Source: Nephrocerus scutellatus
Lineage: Eukaryota > Arthropoda > Insecta > Diptera > Pipunculidae
Direction: 5' to 3'
DNA length: 64,000 bases
Assembly: GCA_947095585.1 (NCBI GenBank)
Contig: OX352765.1
Location: 19,962,444 to 20,026,443 of the forward strand
Shown here: one piece after another, positions 1-11,400 of the stretch
Numbering within the stretch: the stretch's first letter is position 1
How the letters are laid out: the number at the start of each line of letters is the position of its first letter
Translations under genes and position numbers: made by a program
The notes under the pieces: generated by a model
The model's input: the letters and a program-made list of their open reading frames with translations, nothing else
Databases searched by the model: none
Told to the model about the DNA's origin: nothing

Positions 1-640
1 GAGTCTTCGGAAAGGTCCTTCCTCACACACGGGGCCAACAATTCTCCATAAGACTTTTTCTCGACCGCGGCTTAGAGGTCAGAATGCTTTTTGCTAAGTA
101 CCCAAGTTTCGGATCCATATGAAGGTACTGGTACGATAATTGTCTTGTGCACCAGCAGCTTCGATGTTATGGTTAAATTCCTAGATTTGAAGAGTCTTGA
201 CAGACTAAAGTAGGCTTTGAGCCACCATGCGCTTATTTCTGGTTCCATGCTGTTATCGGCTGCTACAGTTGACCCGAGATAGGTACTTCTTCAATTTCGC
301 GCTACACTTCAAATTCGCGCACCACTATTTTAAATGTGGGATCAATGTTGGATCTTCTACTCGCAGACGTGGCCACCATGTACTTTGTTTTGCTCTCATT
401 AATGTGCAGTCCCAGATTAAGTGGTGCCTGCTCGATTGGGATGAAAGCTTCCTATACAGCTATTGGGTTTCTACCAACGATGTCAATGTCTGCGTAACCC
501 AGTATCTGAATGGACTTATAAAAGATTACTCCTATCGCCGTTACGTCAGAGTCTCGGATTACTTCCTCCAACGTCAGGTTGAAGAGGACGCAAGTGGTCG
601 TGGTTATCGTCGTTCCTCAGTGTATCCGAGGATCCGGGGC
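1..640 (-). mobile_element. Non-LTR retrotransposon fragment, C-terminal part of reverse transcriptase (family A)
   Basis: Read on the minus strand, this is the end of a LINE reverse transcriptase. Visible pieces are GYADIDIVGR (the YADD box with its second Asp lost), INESKTKYM, YLGST and YGSETWVLSK, in that order. Stops and frame changes interrupt the reading, so it is a dead copy. The same family recurs at 15137-15795 (plus), 15998-16076 (minus) and 37435-37645 (plus). The window edge cuts its 3' side; its 5' side stops near 640, where an unrelated repeat starts. The style is that of RTE-like or CR1-like endonuclease-reverse transcriptases; the clade is not resolved. Confidence 0.8.
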
Positions 641-1090
641 TGATTTGGTGTTCGATAAGAACGTTTTTTATGGGCGAGGTTATTGGCCTCGCGCCAACCT
701 TACTTTGAAAATATATATATTTTTTAAAAAATTTGTATGGGGGCCCGATTACTTCATAATTTTTACAAAAAGTGTTGTCCATCGGAGCTACACATGTGTA
801 TACTTCATAATTTTTACAAAAAGTGTTGTCCATCGGAGCTACACATGTGTATACTTCATAATTTTTACAAAAAGTGTTGGCCATCGGAGCTACACATGTG
901 TATACAAATTGGGTAATTTCTATTCAATCCTCAGGGCCTCATGGCCGAGGGCACCCCAATTTTTAACAGAAAGTGCTTACACCGGAAATACACATGTGTG
1001 CAGAATTTCAATATAATCGGGCTTTGAGAAGTGGGTTTTAAATTGATCGTAAGATTCCACGAAAGACAAACAGACATACAGACAGATCAA
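641..1090 (+). repeat. Dispersed repeat with ACACATGTGT motifs
   Basis: AT-rich non-coding repeat marked by ACACATGTGT palindromes, phrases near ATCGGAGCTACACATG, and a G/C-rich phrase reading roughly GGGCCTCATGGCCGAGGG. It ends in AGATTCCACGAAAGACAAAC followed by an ACAGACATACAGACAG tract. Related copies lie at 33340-33700 and 56450-56660 (same strand) and 53150-53420 and 62160-62340 (opposite strand). No coding capacity is visible. The class is unknown. Confidence 0.7.
750..902. repeat. Tandem array, three 51-bp units
   Basis: Three consecutive 51-bp units starting TACTTCATAATTTTTAC and ending ACACATGTGTA occupy 750-800, 801-851 and 852-902. Units 1 and 2 are identical; unit 3 differs by one base (GTTGTCC to GTTGGCC). 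The near identity points to recent amplification inside an older dispersed repeat. Confidence 0.95.
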
Positions 1091-1095
1091 CTTAG

Positions 1096-1610
1096 TTTCG
1101 GGCACAAAACAGAGCCCGGGGGAATGCCAGCATTTATGTGATGTATTTCAGAAATGAAGCCGTCCAAGAAAACTTATAGTGAGCAGTTCAAAAAATGGCT
1201 TCTAATCCAATGAAGCAGGTTTTCATCGATTCCATAACCACACATTTTGGACAAAAAAGATTTTTGCCAAACTCTGTCAAAGACCGCTTCCACTGTTCGG
1301 CGGTGAGATATACCATGAAATAATTAGTAGAATATTTCCAACGAAAACCGCACTGCCATTTAATTAGAATTTCGTTAGTTTCAAGATATTTTATCAGCTT
1401 AAATTGATCAGCGTTCCCAGGAAAGAATGGATGTAAGTGCTATGCGTCGGTACGAGGATGCAGACGACAGCTCGACTTTGTTGGACAAAGGCTGTTTTCC
1501 AACTTTTCGGAAAGAGCCGAGAAGAATAGTGTAGCTTGAAAAGCTTACGTAATGGTAATGCCAGCTTGGAAGAACACCTCTTATATACTCTTATCACTTC
1601 AGCATAAACA
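1096..1610 (-). mobile_element. Jockey-like LINE fragment (family J), RT region
   Basis: Minus-strand reading gives SSKLALPLRKLFKLHYSSRL, FPKSWKTAFV and VPTHSTYIHSF, parts of the entry region of a Jockey/CR1-type reverse transcriptase. The DNA parallels 54960-55450, the fullest copy in the window, including the stretch read as GAAAGAATGGATGTAAGTGC. Several frameshifts and stops are present. From about 1610 to 1930 I see no further similarity to the element and nothing else I can name. Confidence 0.75.
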
Positions 1611-1934
1611 GAACGACGTGTTTCTTCAATATTATTAATTGATAAGACCAAAACAAAAGTTAATGAGCTTTCTGGCTTATGGCGCCATCTTATTAAAACC
1701 ACAAATGCTCCAGTCAACATCTTCCAAAATACTTATTCAACGCGTTTAGGTAACGATCTCTATTGAGTGTGACTGCATTGCAGTTATCATTGATGATGTC
1801 AGTGTAATGGTATTTTGTGAATTGACTTCAAAAATCCGAGTTTTTCTTATTAACGAAGCTGTTAAGCCAGAAATTGGCTTTACTCCTAAATTACATTTTT
1901 AGATGAAAATCGATTAAAAGTATAGATAAATTGA

Positions 1935-2040
1935 GTTGAGTGGGCACCCGTGCTCTGGTAGTTAGTGCGTCGGACTTCTGAGCCGGAGGTTCGATGCCCG
2001 AATACGAAGAAAAAAACAAAAGGGTTCTCGAAGATGAGTG
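1935..2040 (+). repeat. tRNA-derived SINE head (probable)
   Basis: GGGCACCCGTGCTCTGGTAG, then TTAGTGCGTCGGACTTCTGA and GGTTCGATGCCCG, resemble the A-box (TGGTAGTTAGTGCG) and B-box (GGTTCGATGCC) of a tRNA gene. The acceptor and T stems do not pair as in a true tRNA, and an A-rich stretch follows. A tRNA-related SINE fits better than a functional tRNA. Confidence 0.5.
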
Positions 2041-3428
2041 AAATAATTTGCTGTTTGTTCCATTCTGATTGCAACCAACTTAAAAGAAGAATATTTTTTT
2101 CCGCCGTACATCAACATCAAAGGATGAAGAGTTCAAGGCAAAGCAAAGGTACAATCAACTTCCCAACACATTGTTTATCTCTTAACTGTGTCAGCTGGTT
2201 TCTGTTAAGAAAAAATTGCATCCGTGACAAAACCGATGCATCATAAAACCATTGCTTTTCAACAAAACAAACAAAACCGCCGCATTTGCATTGTTTTGTG
2301 CACACATAACATTTAAAATATAAATAAATAATTATCGTGTTTATGAGGTAAATGCGCACAAAAAAAATACGTTTGCACTTAACGTCGAAAATTACCATTT
2401 TGACCGTCATCACCGTCGTCGTCGTCGTCGTCGTAGTCAAATCTCTTTGGAAAGGCAATATCGCATTTTAGGAGCAACAACTTTATACAGCCAGCACACG
2501 CAAATGTTTGATAAATAAACTTTAATTTACATTATAAATGTTAATGAAGAGTAATTAATACTTAAAATGTAATATTCTGAACAAAAATATGTAAGGGAAT
2601 TTCAAAATTATAATTCATTTCATCTGAAAATAACTCGACGGAAGCAATTTCGTTGCACGTGCGGACACTTTAATAATCACGTTTTATACTCATTTATGGT
2701 TTATTTGCGAAATAAATTGATTTACATCGAGTTCCTTGTATTCAACAAAAACAAGAAGATTTTACATAAAAACTCGAGCGGTACGTATCTGTGTTTCATA
2801 ACGATTAGCTAGGTTTCTAAAACCACTAACTGCACGATAGTGTTTTATACTAAAACGCCATATACTCGTAAGCGATCAATCATATTTTTTTTCATCAGAG
2901 ACTGCGTTTGTTTTTTTATAATTCTTCTGATCTTCTGATTTAATTTATTCCAATCTTCATTGAATCCGGACTGGAATTTCTTGTAGATACTTTATATAGA
3001 TATAAAAAATTAATTAAAGTTGTTTTTATTGCATTTTTATTGTTGACACCAATTGATGGTGCAACATACGGCAGATATGTCATCATCTTTCTAAATGAGC
3101 GCTTACAATAGGACAGAACTTTTTACTCTTATGATGACAGGTTGAGAGCGAATGCAACGAAAGATATCTTAGATAAGAGCTTTTGCTACTTCTGTATAAG
3201 CATTTCGGGGAGCTATTATCAATCTAGGTCATTATTTATTGGCGACTCTTCGCCTTGTAAAAGTTGAACACCATGTATAGGTGGGAATATTGAGATTTAG
3301 TGAAACCGAAGTTTGCTTTTTTTAATTTAAACTTATTGCCAAGGGAGAACTCCCTGAATAACGTGCGTCACGGCAATATGCCTGCCAGCACTAAGTGTAT
3401 CAACCCGAAGGAAAATGTTTTTTTAATT
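2041..3428. other. Unassigned AT-rich DNA with a short CGT microsatellite
   Basis: No supported gene. A (CGT)n tract lies at 2413-2434. The remainder is AT-rich with scattered stops in all frames. Open frames here lack recognisable motifs and splice context. Confidence 0.6.
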
Positions 3429-3596
3429 TAAGCTGCAAAGAGGCTACCAGGAACCGGAAGGTATGCTTTCGGTTATATATAAAAAAACCCCATTGTGGAA
3501 AATCGAACCAAATATAGACGAGCCAAAAAAATTTGGGTTTTTTTCATATAACCGAAAGCAAATCTCACGGTTCCTAGTAGCCTCTTTACAGCTTAA
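3429..3596. repeat. Inverted duplication inside a Jockey-like LINE piece
   Basis: The left arm starts AAGCTGCAAAGAGGCTACCA and runs to TTCGGTTATAT. The right arm is its near-complement, ending GTAGCCTCTTTACAGCTT. Arms of about 50 bp flank about 65 bp of spacer. Both arms encode the same LINE peptide (SCKEATRNREICFR) on opposite strands, so the palindrome arose after insertion of the LINE. Confidence 0.85.
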
Positions 3597-3770
3597 ATCA
3601 TACCAAGCATTTTCCTTCGGTTTGTTACACTTTGTCCTGGAATGGTTAAACTGTCTCATACCCTCGAGGATTATGTTAGTGATCGTATCATAAGTGGCAT
3701 GCAAACAACTATTGGCGTTAAGTGGCCAGTAAATGCTTTGAAAGAAATTATTGAGGTCATCCCAGTTGGC
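3597..3770 (-). mobile_element. Jockey-like LINE fragment (family J), region before the RT
   Basis: The minus strand reads PKENAWYDLSCKEATRNREI and similar, matching the pre-RT segment seen at 49460-49560 on the plus strand (PKEDGWYDSSCKEASRVREV). It continues from the inverted duplication at 3429-3596. Only about 170 bp is recognisable. Confidence 0.7.
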
Positions 3771-5230
3771 TTTCTCGTGTAGCCATACTTTTCTTTTAGG
3801 AGTTTTTTTCTTTAATTTCTTTCAAAAATGACCAACAGTGACCTTGTAGCTAGAAGCGTTCAAAAGTTACAGGTTGTGAAATGATTTAAGGTCAAAAGTA
3901 CTTATATTCGCATTAAAACGCTACGTACACCGCAGGGGTTAAAAATAGACGATTAGAAATATATGATTTTTTTTCACGGAATTAACCAAAGAATCATCCC
4001 TTTAAGTATTTGCCACCTTAACGGATACACCCTGTACATATACGAGTGTTTGGAAATGTTGTTGGGTCTAAAACTTTTGGTCCCGCAAGAAGATCCCCGT
4101 TCTCGATTTCAATGTTAACAGATCTTTTCTAGTAAAGAAAATAATGAGAAGAAATAAGAAATAACAACGTATGAATAGAAAACCTAGTACCCATAATCTC
4201 CTGCCATATCACACTCTACTTAGCCATATAGGACTTTTCGTGTAACTAACTGTCCACACGTTCATATTGTTGACTCATGAACGTCGTGGCCACAAACAAA
4301 GAAGTATTTTTGGAATAACATAATTTCTGATGCAAAGTGTATGTTATTGTTTCCATGTGTAGGCTGTGGCGGATATACGGCCGTGAGTTTTGAGCGTGAC
4401 AACGTCTGCCCGGGACGAAGGAAAGGAAAACAAAGATCTTCTTGTCTGTGGAACGGATACACAAACGGACATCTTAAAATCTCTCAATGGTTCCCAAAGT
4501 TCCAGATCCTAATGATCATATTCCAAAATTTCCATAGGAACAAGTCGCATCCTACATAGCTAATTTCATGCGAATCGTTTGAGAAATCGCTTTGTTTCCA
4601 AAATAGTTTCAACATGGTTTCACTTAACAGTGTCTCACTTAACAGTGGGACATTAAACATTGGACATAACAGTGTGTCACTTAACATTTTACTCTTTAAA
4701 CCTTGTAGTGAGACGTTATCACGTAAAAACGATCGCCAACAAAGACTTAAAATAACCCACTTAACGCCAAATTTTTACTCATGTTAAGAAATTTTAAAAA
4801 AGAATTTATTACCTAAATATATGTCCAAGCATATATGATCAACAAAAGTACAACAATAAACTTTTTTATATTAAAAATAACATTTGTAACACAACAAGCC
4901 GGAATTTCATTCTCATCAAACGACACGGGTTTTCCTGTTCTTACTAATTACTTTATAAATAATATAATCGTAATATGAAAGTTATTTACAAAAAAAAATT
5001 TACTTAACACATTCCTAAACTGTTTTGGAATAAAAATCAATTATGAATAATTTGCGATAGGAGATCATTGCCTTTGATGTCAATCAATCGGTATTCATTG
5101 AAATTCGGAACAAAAATTTGCATAACCGCCCACACGAGCGCCGCTTATCACGGCGTTGACGTTGGTTTTTTATTCAAGTCGGACCAGTTTATGTGTGAAG
5201 AACTTATCGTTTGACTTTGAAATTAGTTCG
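3771..5230. other. Unassigned intergenic DNA
   Basis: No supported gene. At 4617-4690 the phrase TCACTTAACAGTG recurs several times with drift, a small degenerate tandem repeat. The rest is AT-rich and contains no motif I recognise. Confidence 0.55.
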
Positions 5231-5240
5231 TTACCATCAA

Positions 5241-5246
5241 TTTATT
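5241..5246 (-). promoter_or_regulatory. Poly(A) signal candidate of the cuticle-protein gene
   Basis: AATAAA on the minus strand, about 75 nt past the stop codon at 5318-5320. Confidence 0.4.
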
Positions 5247-5317
5247 ATTTAAATAAAGATAACCGATTAAACAAAAATTATAAATAATTTTTCTACCAAA
5301 GTTTATATGATTTTTTA

Positions 5318-6318
5318 CTAAATAAGAGCAACTGGTTCAGCATGATGAAACGGCTCCTTAGGTTGGGTTCTACCAAACTGGAACAGTTGATGTGTTTGAC
5401 TGGCTGCAAGGAAAAACCCTTTACCGTTGTTGGTGTGCACGGAGTTACTTATTTCGAAAGAAAATACCTGCAGTTCTTGTATGGACGACACTTTTAAATC
5501 CTTTATTTCCATCGACTTCATAGTGAACATTACGAACGTAACCGCCCGGTTCCAGGAGACCGTATTGTCCAGATACTTGAGAACCTCTGCGCCCCTCTCG
5601 GTGATCAAGTTGAACCCCTGAAGCTGCATGGTCAATAAAATAATGAAACGAGTAATTTATCTAGAAAATGGTAGAGGAATAAAAAACAAAGTTATTTATG
5701 CGATATGTGATATCATCTCAGCGACTCAGTGAATCTGTCGCATGACAATCTCAATTGTGCACTGCATTAGTGGTTAAGATCATCCAAGTGCATACGTGCT
5801 TTACAGATTGACATTAACCCACAAAGAGTATACATTTATTTACTTAATTATCTACTTATTTGGAATTCATTATTATTTTTTGTTATTCTTATTGATTATG
5901 TGGCAAGACAAGATGTTTTGTAAGACACATCACTTAATATGTGCAATGTGGTGCAGTGCAAAGCATTTTGCGGTCCGCCACTGCAGTGACATTGAACTGA
6001 GTAATTTCTCGAGGACATATACGCGGTCTTCAATACACGAGTATCTATCGAGTTCAATGTTAGTGCTGGGTTCTATGAATATGTGCATATCTATGGCATT
6101 GTTATCAAATCGTGAGCATATAACATTTTTTAATTGCATATATGTATAAACAACCTATCTGTTATATTTCTCTACACTCAACTTACCTCATCCTCGATAT
6201 GATTCTTTTTGTAGTCCGAAAAGAATTCAACAAATTGACAGCTTACAAAGTTTTGGCCATATTTCATATTAAAACTAAGTGCTAGTAATAAGGGCAAAAT
6301 TAATCGGCGAAGTAAAAC
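5318..6318 (-). CDS. Rebers-Riddiford cuticle-protein gene, partial model
   Basis: Structural cuticle protein that would bind chitin in the secreted exoskeleton. Exon 5623-5468 encodes [20 protein letters not shown] and then [19 protein letters not shown], the C-terminal half of a Rebers-Riddiford domain. A 64-nt GT-AG intron (5467-5404) joins in phase to exon 5403-5318, which ends [10 protein letters not shown] and a TAG stop. An upstream candidate exon (6318-6187, splice sites TTGCAG/G and GAG/GTAAGT) encodes a hydrophobic leader, [15 protein letters not shown], fitting a signal peptide. That exon ends in phase 0, but the RR exon needs one nucleotide from the preceding exon, so a middle exon with the first half of the RR domain is missing or lost. 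No ATG exon was found. A longer frame through 5318-5635 reads across the RR exon in the wrong frame and is a shadow. Confidence 0.6.
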
Positions 6319-6429
6319 CTGCAAGGAAAATTGATTTATATCTGGAGTTTCACAATCAAATCAAATGTAAATAAACAATAATCAAGCGACAAAAACAGGC
6401 GAATTTAAATCGGACGAACTTACCAAAGA

Positions 6430-6700
6430 ACATATCAAATAACTACTATACGACGCTGACGGATCTGACAGATATTTTCAGAAAATTGAACAACAAAAGT
6501 TGTGTTAAAACATCTTCCTGTCGAAATCATACGGAAATACTTCACTATACTTTCCCAAATGGCTGGAAAATATCGAAGGTTTGTATGTATTGTGAATAAG
6601 CAAAGATCCTTCTGATCCGAAAAATTACAGGCCAATCAATCCATGCGTAATATTAGGAAAGTTTTCGAACTAAACTTATAGCGCTCTACAAAGACGAGAG
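6430..6700 (+). mobile_element. Degenerate LINE reverse-transcriptase start
   Basis: The plus strand gives FPNGWKISKV and, after a frameshift, KDPSDPKNYRPINP, which match the start of a LINE RT (consensus like FPKxWKxAKV ... NYRPISL). The copy is short and broken. It abuts the LOA-like copy that begins near 6720; whether the two belong to one insertion is unclear. Confidence 0.6.
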
Positions 6701-6719
6701 TTGTAGGGATACTTATGGG

Positions 6720-8480
6720 ACCATGGCTTCCCACGTTCCTACGTTCCCACGTCAGTCCAAAAGACCTCAGACCCATTAGCCTTTCGTCATTCCTTTCTAT
6801 TAAAAACATTAGAAAGACTGATCGAAATCCACCTTCGTACTAGTATTGACAAAAGACTTCTGTCTGTCGTTCAACACGCGTACTGCAAGGGCAAATCTGT
6901 AGAAATAGCTCTGCATACGCTAGTACGTTCCATTGAAAACTCCCTTCATCACAAGCAATACTCAATGGTGGTTTTCCTGGACATCGAAGGCGCTTTTAAC
7001 AACGTCTGCGATCACGGATGCGATGTCGACTTTGGGGGTGAACGACTCACTGGGTGAACTGATTGGTCTTCTACTCACAAGTAGGATCAAGACTTGGCTT
7101 GTCGTCTGCCAAAAGATTTATCAGCAGAGGCACCTCGCAAGGAGGAGTCCTGTCCCCACTTCTTTGGAACCTGGCGGTGAATGAGCTGCTGGTTCGCCTG
7201 AGGGGGAGGGCTGCGGAGTGATCGCCTATATGGACGACATTGCCATAGCCGTCTCAGGAAAGCACCCACACACCTTGAAAGAACTTATGCAGAATGCTCT
7301 AAATAAGCTAATAAGCTGGGCAGATCATTGTGTTCTAGGGGTAAGCCCCCAAAAAACCGAAATTGTCCTCTTTACGAGAAAGTACAAAATCACAAAAACC
7401 CTCCGTCCATCAAGGGCACAAGCTTGACTTTCTCCGATAAGGCCAAATATCTTGGTCTTATTCTGGATAGGAAGCTGAGCTGGAAACGCAACATACAAGA
7501 AAGAGTCCGTAAATGCACAGTGGCACTCTTCTCAAGCAAAAAAGCTACTGGAAGTAAATGGGGTCTTCAACCGCATATCACTCATTGGCTGTACACAGCA
7601 GTAGTCAGAACTATTCTGCTATACGGTGTGGCTATTTGGTGGACTGCATTGGATAAAGCGATCAATCGCGAACAACTAAGCAGAGTCCAAAGATCAACTT
7701 GTCTTTGTGTGAGCGGAGCGCTTCGTACAACTCCCTCTGCTGCACTGGACATTCTGCTCAACCTTGCTCCACTCGACATCTTCGGGAGACAACTGGCTGC
7801 AAGTGCGGCTACTCGCCTCAGAAAAATCTCTCAGTGGACCGTGAATGATTTCAGCCACTCTTCTATCTTGAATTCAGTCAAGACTTGTCAACTTAGACTA
7901 CACAATTCCGCAGCTCCACTTTAACAAAAACTTCCAGGTTACCATCCCCTCCAGGTCTTCTTTGGAGGAAGGTATCTACTTGGAAAATAAAGGAATTCAC
8001 TTCTACACAGACAGGTTGAAAACTGATGAAAGGGTTGGCGGAAGTGTCTTTTCAAAAAACATTAAATCTTAGTCTCTCTTTCCGTCTTCCTGATCACTGT
8101 AGTGTTTTCCAAGCGGAAATCATGGCTATTAAGGAAGCCTTATCTTGGCTTATCTTGGCCTTATCTTGGCTGGATCTCTCAAAACAGACTGCACATTAGT
8201 GCCATTATATGTATCATAACTGGACACTGTCTCATAGGCAAGCATGCAGAAAGACTAGGAGTCTTTTCCAACGATTTCTGCAGAAGCTGGATGGATGAGG
8301 AGGAGGAAGTAACCACTCTCCATCTACTTTGTACGTTTCCAGCCCTCTCGAATAGGCGGAAGTTCCATTTAGGAGCGTTCTTTTTTTACGATCTAACTCA
8401 AATTGACATTAATAGTCTCTTGCGCTTCATACGAAGCTCCAAGTGGTTCAACGAGTATCACAGCGGACCTTCATGATCTA
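6720..8480 (+). mobile_element. LOA/I-like LINE copy: RT and RNase H remnants
   Basis: The order of motifs is that of a LINE polymerase. RT palm pieces read VVFLDIEGAFNNV near 6970 and YMDDIAIAVSGKHPHT near 7230. The thumb reads AKYLGLILDRKLSWKRNIQE near 7450 and YGVAIWWTALDKA near 7630. An RNase H start (HFYTDRLKTDERVGGSVFSK) lies near 8010 and AEIMAIKEAL near 8120. A C-terminal Cys-His tail (CRSWMDEEEEVTTLHLLCTF) lies near 8280. RNase H is collapsed, its first motif having lost the GS of TDGSK, and at least four frameshifts are needed. An RNase H after the RT suits the LOA or I lineages; the exact clade is inference. Related copies lie at 10180-12330, 26330-26890 and 41200-41995. Confidence 0.85.
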
Positions 8481-8514
8481 AGTGCATCGGTTTTGAGTGA
8501 TGGCCATTTCAACC

Positions 8515-8830
8515 TAAACTAACCTTGCCTTCTGGGACAATATGCGAGAGAGCAATTTAGGCATTTCCCGGGAGATGAGAAAACGATAGCCCATTTCCTA
8601 TGCTCTTGTCCGGCATTAGCGTACAGAAGGCATAAACATCTGGGTAAATACATGGTGGACAACATTTCATATCTTTAAAACTGCAATGTTTAAGACATCC
8701 TACTATATATAAAAAGCTCTGGGTTCTTTAGGGGGGGGGGGGGGGGGGAAGGTTCAAGTTACTGTGGTAATACCAGGGACTTTTATCGATCTAAGTGTGC
8801 AATGCACTCTAACCTAACCTACCCTCGAGA
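8515..8830 (+). mobile_element. Second LINE 3' end with Cys-His tail and G18 tract
   Basis: Starts beside the previous element and encodes FPGDEKTIAHFLCSCPALAY, the terminal Cys-His motif of another LOA/R1-type LINE. A run of 18 G occupies 8731-8748. The sequence ends in a CTAACCTAACCTACC tail typical of LINE 3' ends in flies. Confidence 0.65.
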
Positions 8831-10179
8831 CCATCTTCGGATGTTCTGTTTAGTTCATACTTCATTTTCATTAAAAGTTCATATTCAATGCTTTGCCAAG
8901 CACATCTATGATCCGCAGGTATTCAAAATGCACGCACATTGACAACTGGTCTCCCCGTTCTTAGTACCCACGCTGTGCTTGTGTATCTAAGTCTAACAGC
9001 AAGTAATAACAATATATACTAATATCGAATCATTTCTTATGAAAGATACTCTCCTCCAGCTCTCTACTGTTCAATATATCCTAAAGCACACTTAAGCAAT
9101 GATTACCATTTCACGACTATGATCTGATCCAATTAGCCCCATCGTAGACATTTCATTCAAAACCAACAACTTCCAACTTCTTTCATGAAATTCCTTCGAA
9201 AAATTACCACAAATATCCGCAGCTAACGCTTTCTTTATGTTAACGAACGAAGCAATGAGATTGCTGTAATTTTTCTGTAATGTAGATACTTTTACCGACC
9301 GTTGTTACCTCCACCACCACCACCCGATAAATTGCAGCATCTTAAGATTGAAAAAAATCATTTCTGCTGAGACGCTCTCCATCAGCATATGCACTTCACA
9401 CGTAATGATCCTTTCTGAACTCTGCCAGTGCAAATGATTTATCATGTATGGGATCAGATCCATTTGGTGTGAATTCGCCACATGTAGCAATAATAATCAA
9501 TTGCTACAGCTGCGATGAAGTGACGCTTCACCGGTGTTGATCCTGATGGACCATATATGGAAATGTGTGAGCGAACTACGATCGCCACCGATCACATCGC
9601 GCGAAATAATTATCTTCAACATAATGGACAGGCGGTGTCGATTCAGCGGTCGTGATAATTTTTGTTTAACACCTTATGTCCATGTGTCTTGTATTTGGAG
9701 GTCGCTTCATTGGAGCGTGTAATAGACGCTTGTCGTCTCATCGACGCTAAACTATAATTTGCGCACGAGAGGTCAATAAAAGACCAACTTTGAACTCAGA
9801 CTTCGAGCATTGCTCTACCGTTGCTTTGGTGGTTTCACGTACAACTGTGAATTATACAAACATTTGACTTTTGAAGTGTCGATTTCTAAATGAGACGAGT
9901 GTCACGTCACGCTGTCATGATGTTTTTTGATTTTTTCGTTGTTGCACAGAAAACTCCCATGTGAGGTGATATACGAAATGCGTTGCGATATTGGGAAGAG
10001 AAGCTAGATGGCCAATTATGTGAGGTATTAGATGCCCCAGCAATGACTCCATGCCGCCATCAAGCATAGACCAAATTAGCAGACTGATAAATCGGCACAC
10101 AAGTCAGTTAATATACAGGAACGATAAAGAAGATGCGCTTCTTGTGAAGTAGATAAAAGGAACTTTTAGTTCCTGTGTG
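8831..10179. other. Unassigned DNA
   Basis: No supported gene. A short CCACCACCACCACCC tract lies near 9310. Open frames near 9534 and 9915 have no recognisable motif or splice context. Confidence 0.5.
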
Positions 10180-11400
10180 TACATTCCTTAACATTAAGGG
10201 CGCATTCGATAACACTGGCTACGATTCAATAGCAAGAGTTATTAGTAGCATAGCTATCGAAAAATTGACTAACCAATGGATAATCTTGAAAGTCGAGATA
10301 TGACTTCCTCCTCAGGAGGAGTGTCTGTGTCTGTAACCGCAGTTAAGGCTTGTACCCAAGGAGGAGTCCTTTCTTCCCTTCTGTGGTCATTAGTCATCGA
10401 CAATCTTCTAGTCGATCTACATAGATCAGGCTACATTGCCATTGGTTATGCGGATGACTTGGCGATTCTTGTAAGTGGTAAACACAGCACGACTATTTCT
10501 AGTGTCTGTGTCATGCAATGTACTGTAGTATACCTTTTAGAGAAGAAGAGAAGAACTATGCATCAATCCTTGCAAAACTGTTCTAGTGCCTTTCATAAAA
10601 AGAAGATTGGTCAATCTTAAACCTAACACTATCAAAGGCACCACATTACTTAATTCCATTGAGGGTAAATGTTCAAGTTATCCTTGATTAACGGCTTAGC
10701 TGGAATTCTCATATTAAAGCGTCTTTACAGCAAAACTTGTGGTCTAAATCCTAAAAGGATCCAGTATACATCCAGTGTGGATTTATACAATAACGGTAAG
10801 GCCCATTACCAGGTACGCGGCTATCATTTGGTGGCCGAAAGTTATTGAACTGACAACGGCAACTAAGCTTCAGAATCTTAAAAATTTCCTTTCTTTGTAT
10901 CACGGGTTCCATGCATACCAGCCCTTAGACATAATTAGAAGCTTTTGTAAGGCTTTCATCCCTACAAATCTTTATTAGAAAGACAACCGCTAGGTGCGCT
11001 ATTAAGCTAAAATATTCGCCCTACTCCGCTGATGACTGACCGCCTATAAGGAAAATATCTCGGCGTAATCCTAGATAAGAAACTTAGCTGGAAGACGAAT
11101 ATAAAATTTTGGACTAAAAAAGCATGTATTATATGCTAGCAGCAAAACGATTGGTAGGAAATGGGGACTGCAGCCGAGGATGGCTCTGAGGCTGTACGCA
11201 GCAGTTGTGCGACCTATTTTTGCCTATGGGGCGCTGGTCTGGTGGCCGGCGATTAATAAAAAGTACAACGCCAGAAAGCTAAGTAAAATACGTCAGATCA
11301 GCAGCTGTTGGCATAACGGCACTTTGGTCCTGTCCCACCTATGTTCTAAGCCCAATCCTACACTTACTACCCCCCCACCTATTTATTAAATATATTTGGC
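10180..11400 (+). mobile_element. LOA/I-like LINE copy, RT region
   Basis: The plus strand reads IKGAFDNTGYDSIARVISS near 10200, CTQGGVLSSLLWSLVIDNLL near 10350, and GYADDLAILVSGKHST near 10450 (YADD box intact). Later pieces are KYLGVILDKKLSWKTNI near 11055 and RPIFAYGALVWWPA near 11210, with part of that C-terminal stretch also present near 10790 (RPITRYAAIIWWPKV), so the copy is partly duplicated. Several frames are needed; it is dead. Confidence 0.8.

Noticed and set aside
1950..2010. Functional tRNA gene
   Set aside because: A- and B-box-like phrases exist, but the stems do not pair properly and an A-rich tail follows, so a SINE head is more likely.
5318..5635. 105-codon minus-strand ORF as a complete protein
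   Set aside because: The strong RR cuticle motif lies in another frame of the same strand, and a 64-nt intron joins that frame to the true ending.
8731..8748. G18 run as a G-quadruplex regulator
   Set aside because: It sits in a dead LINE 3' end, and homopolymer length may reflect sequencing or slippage.
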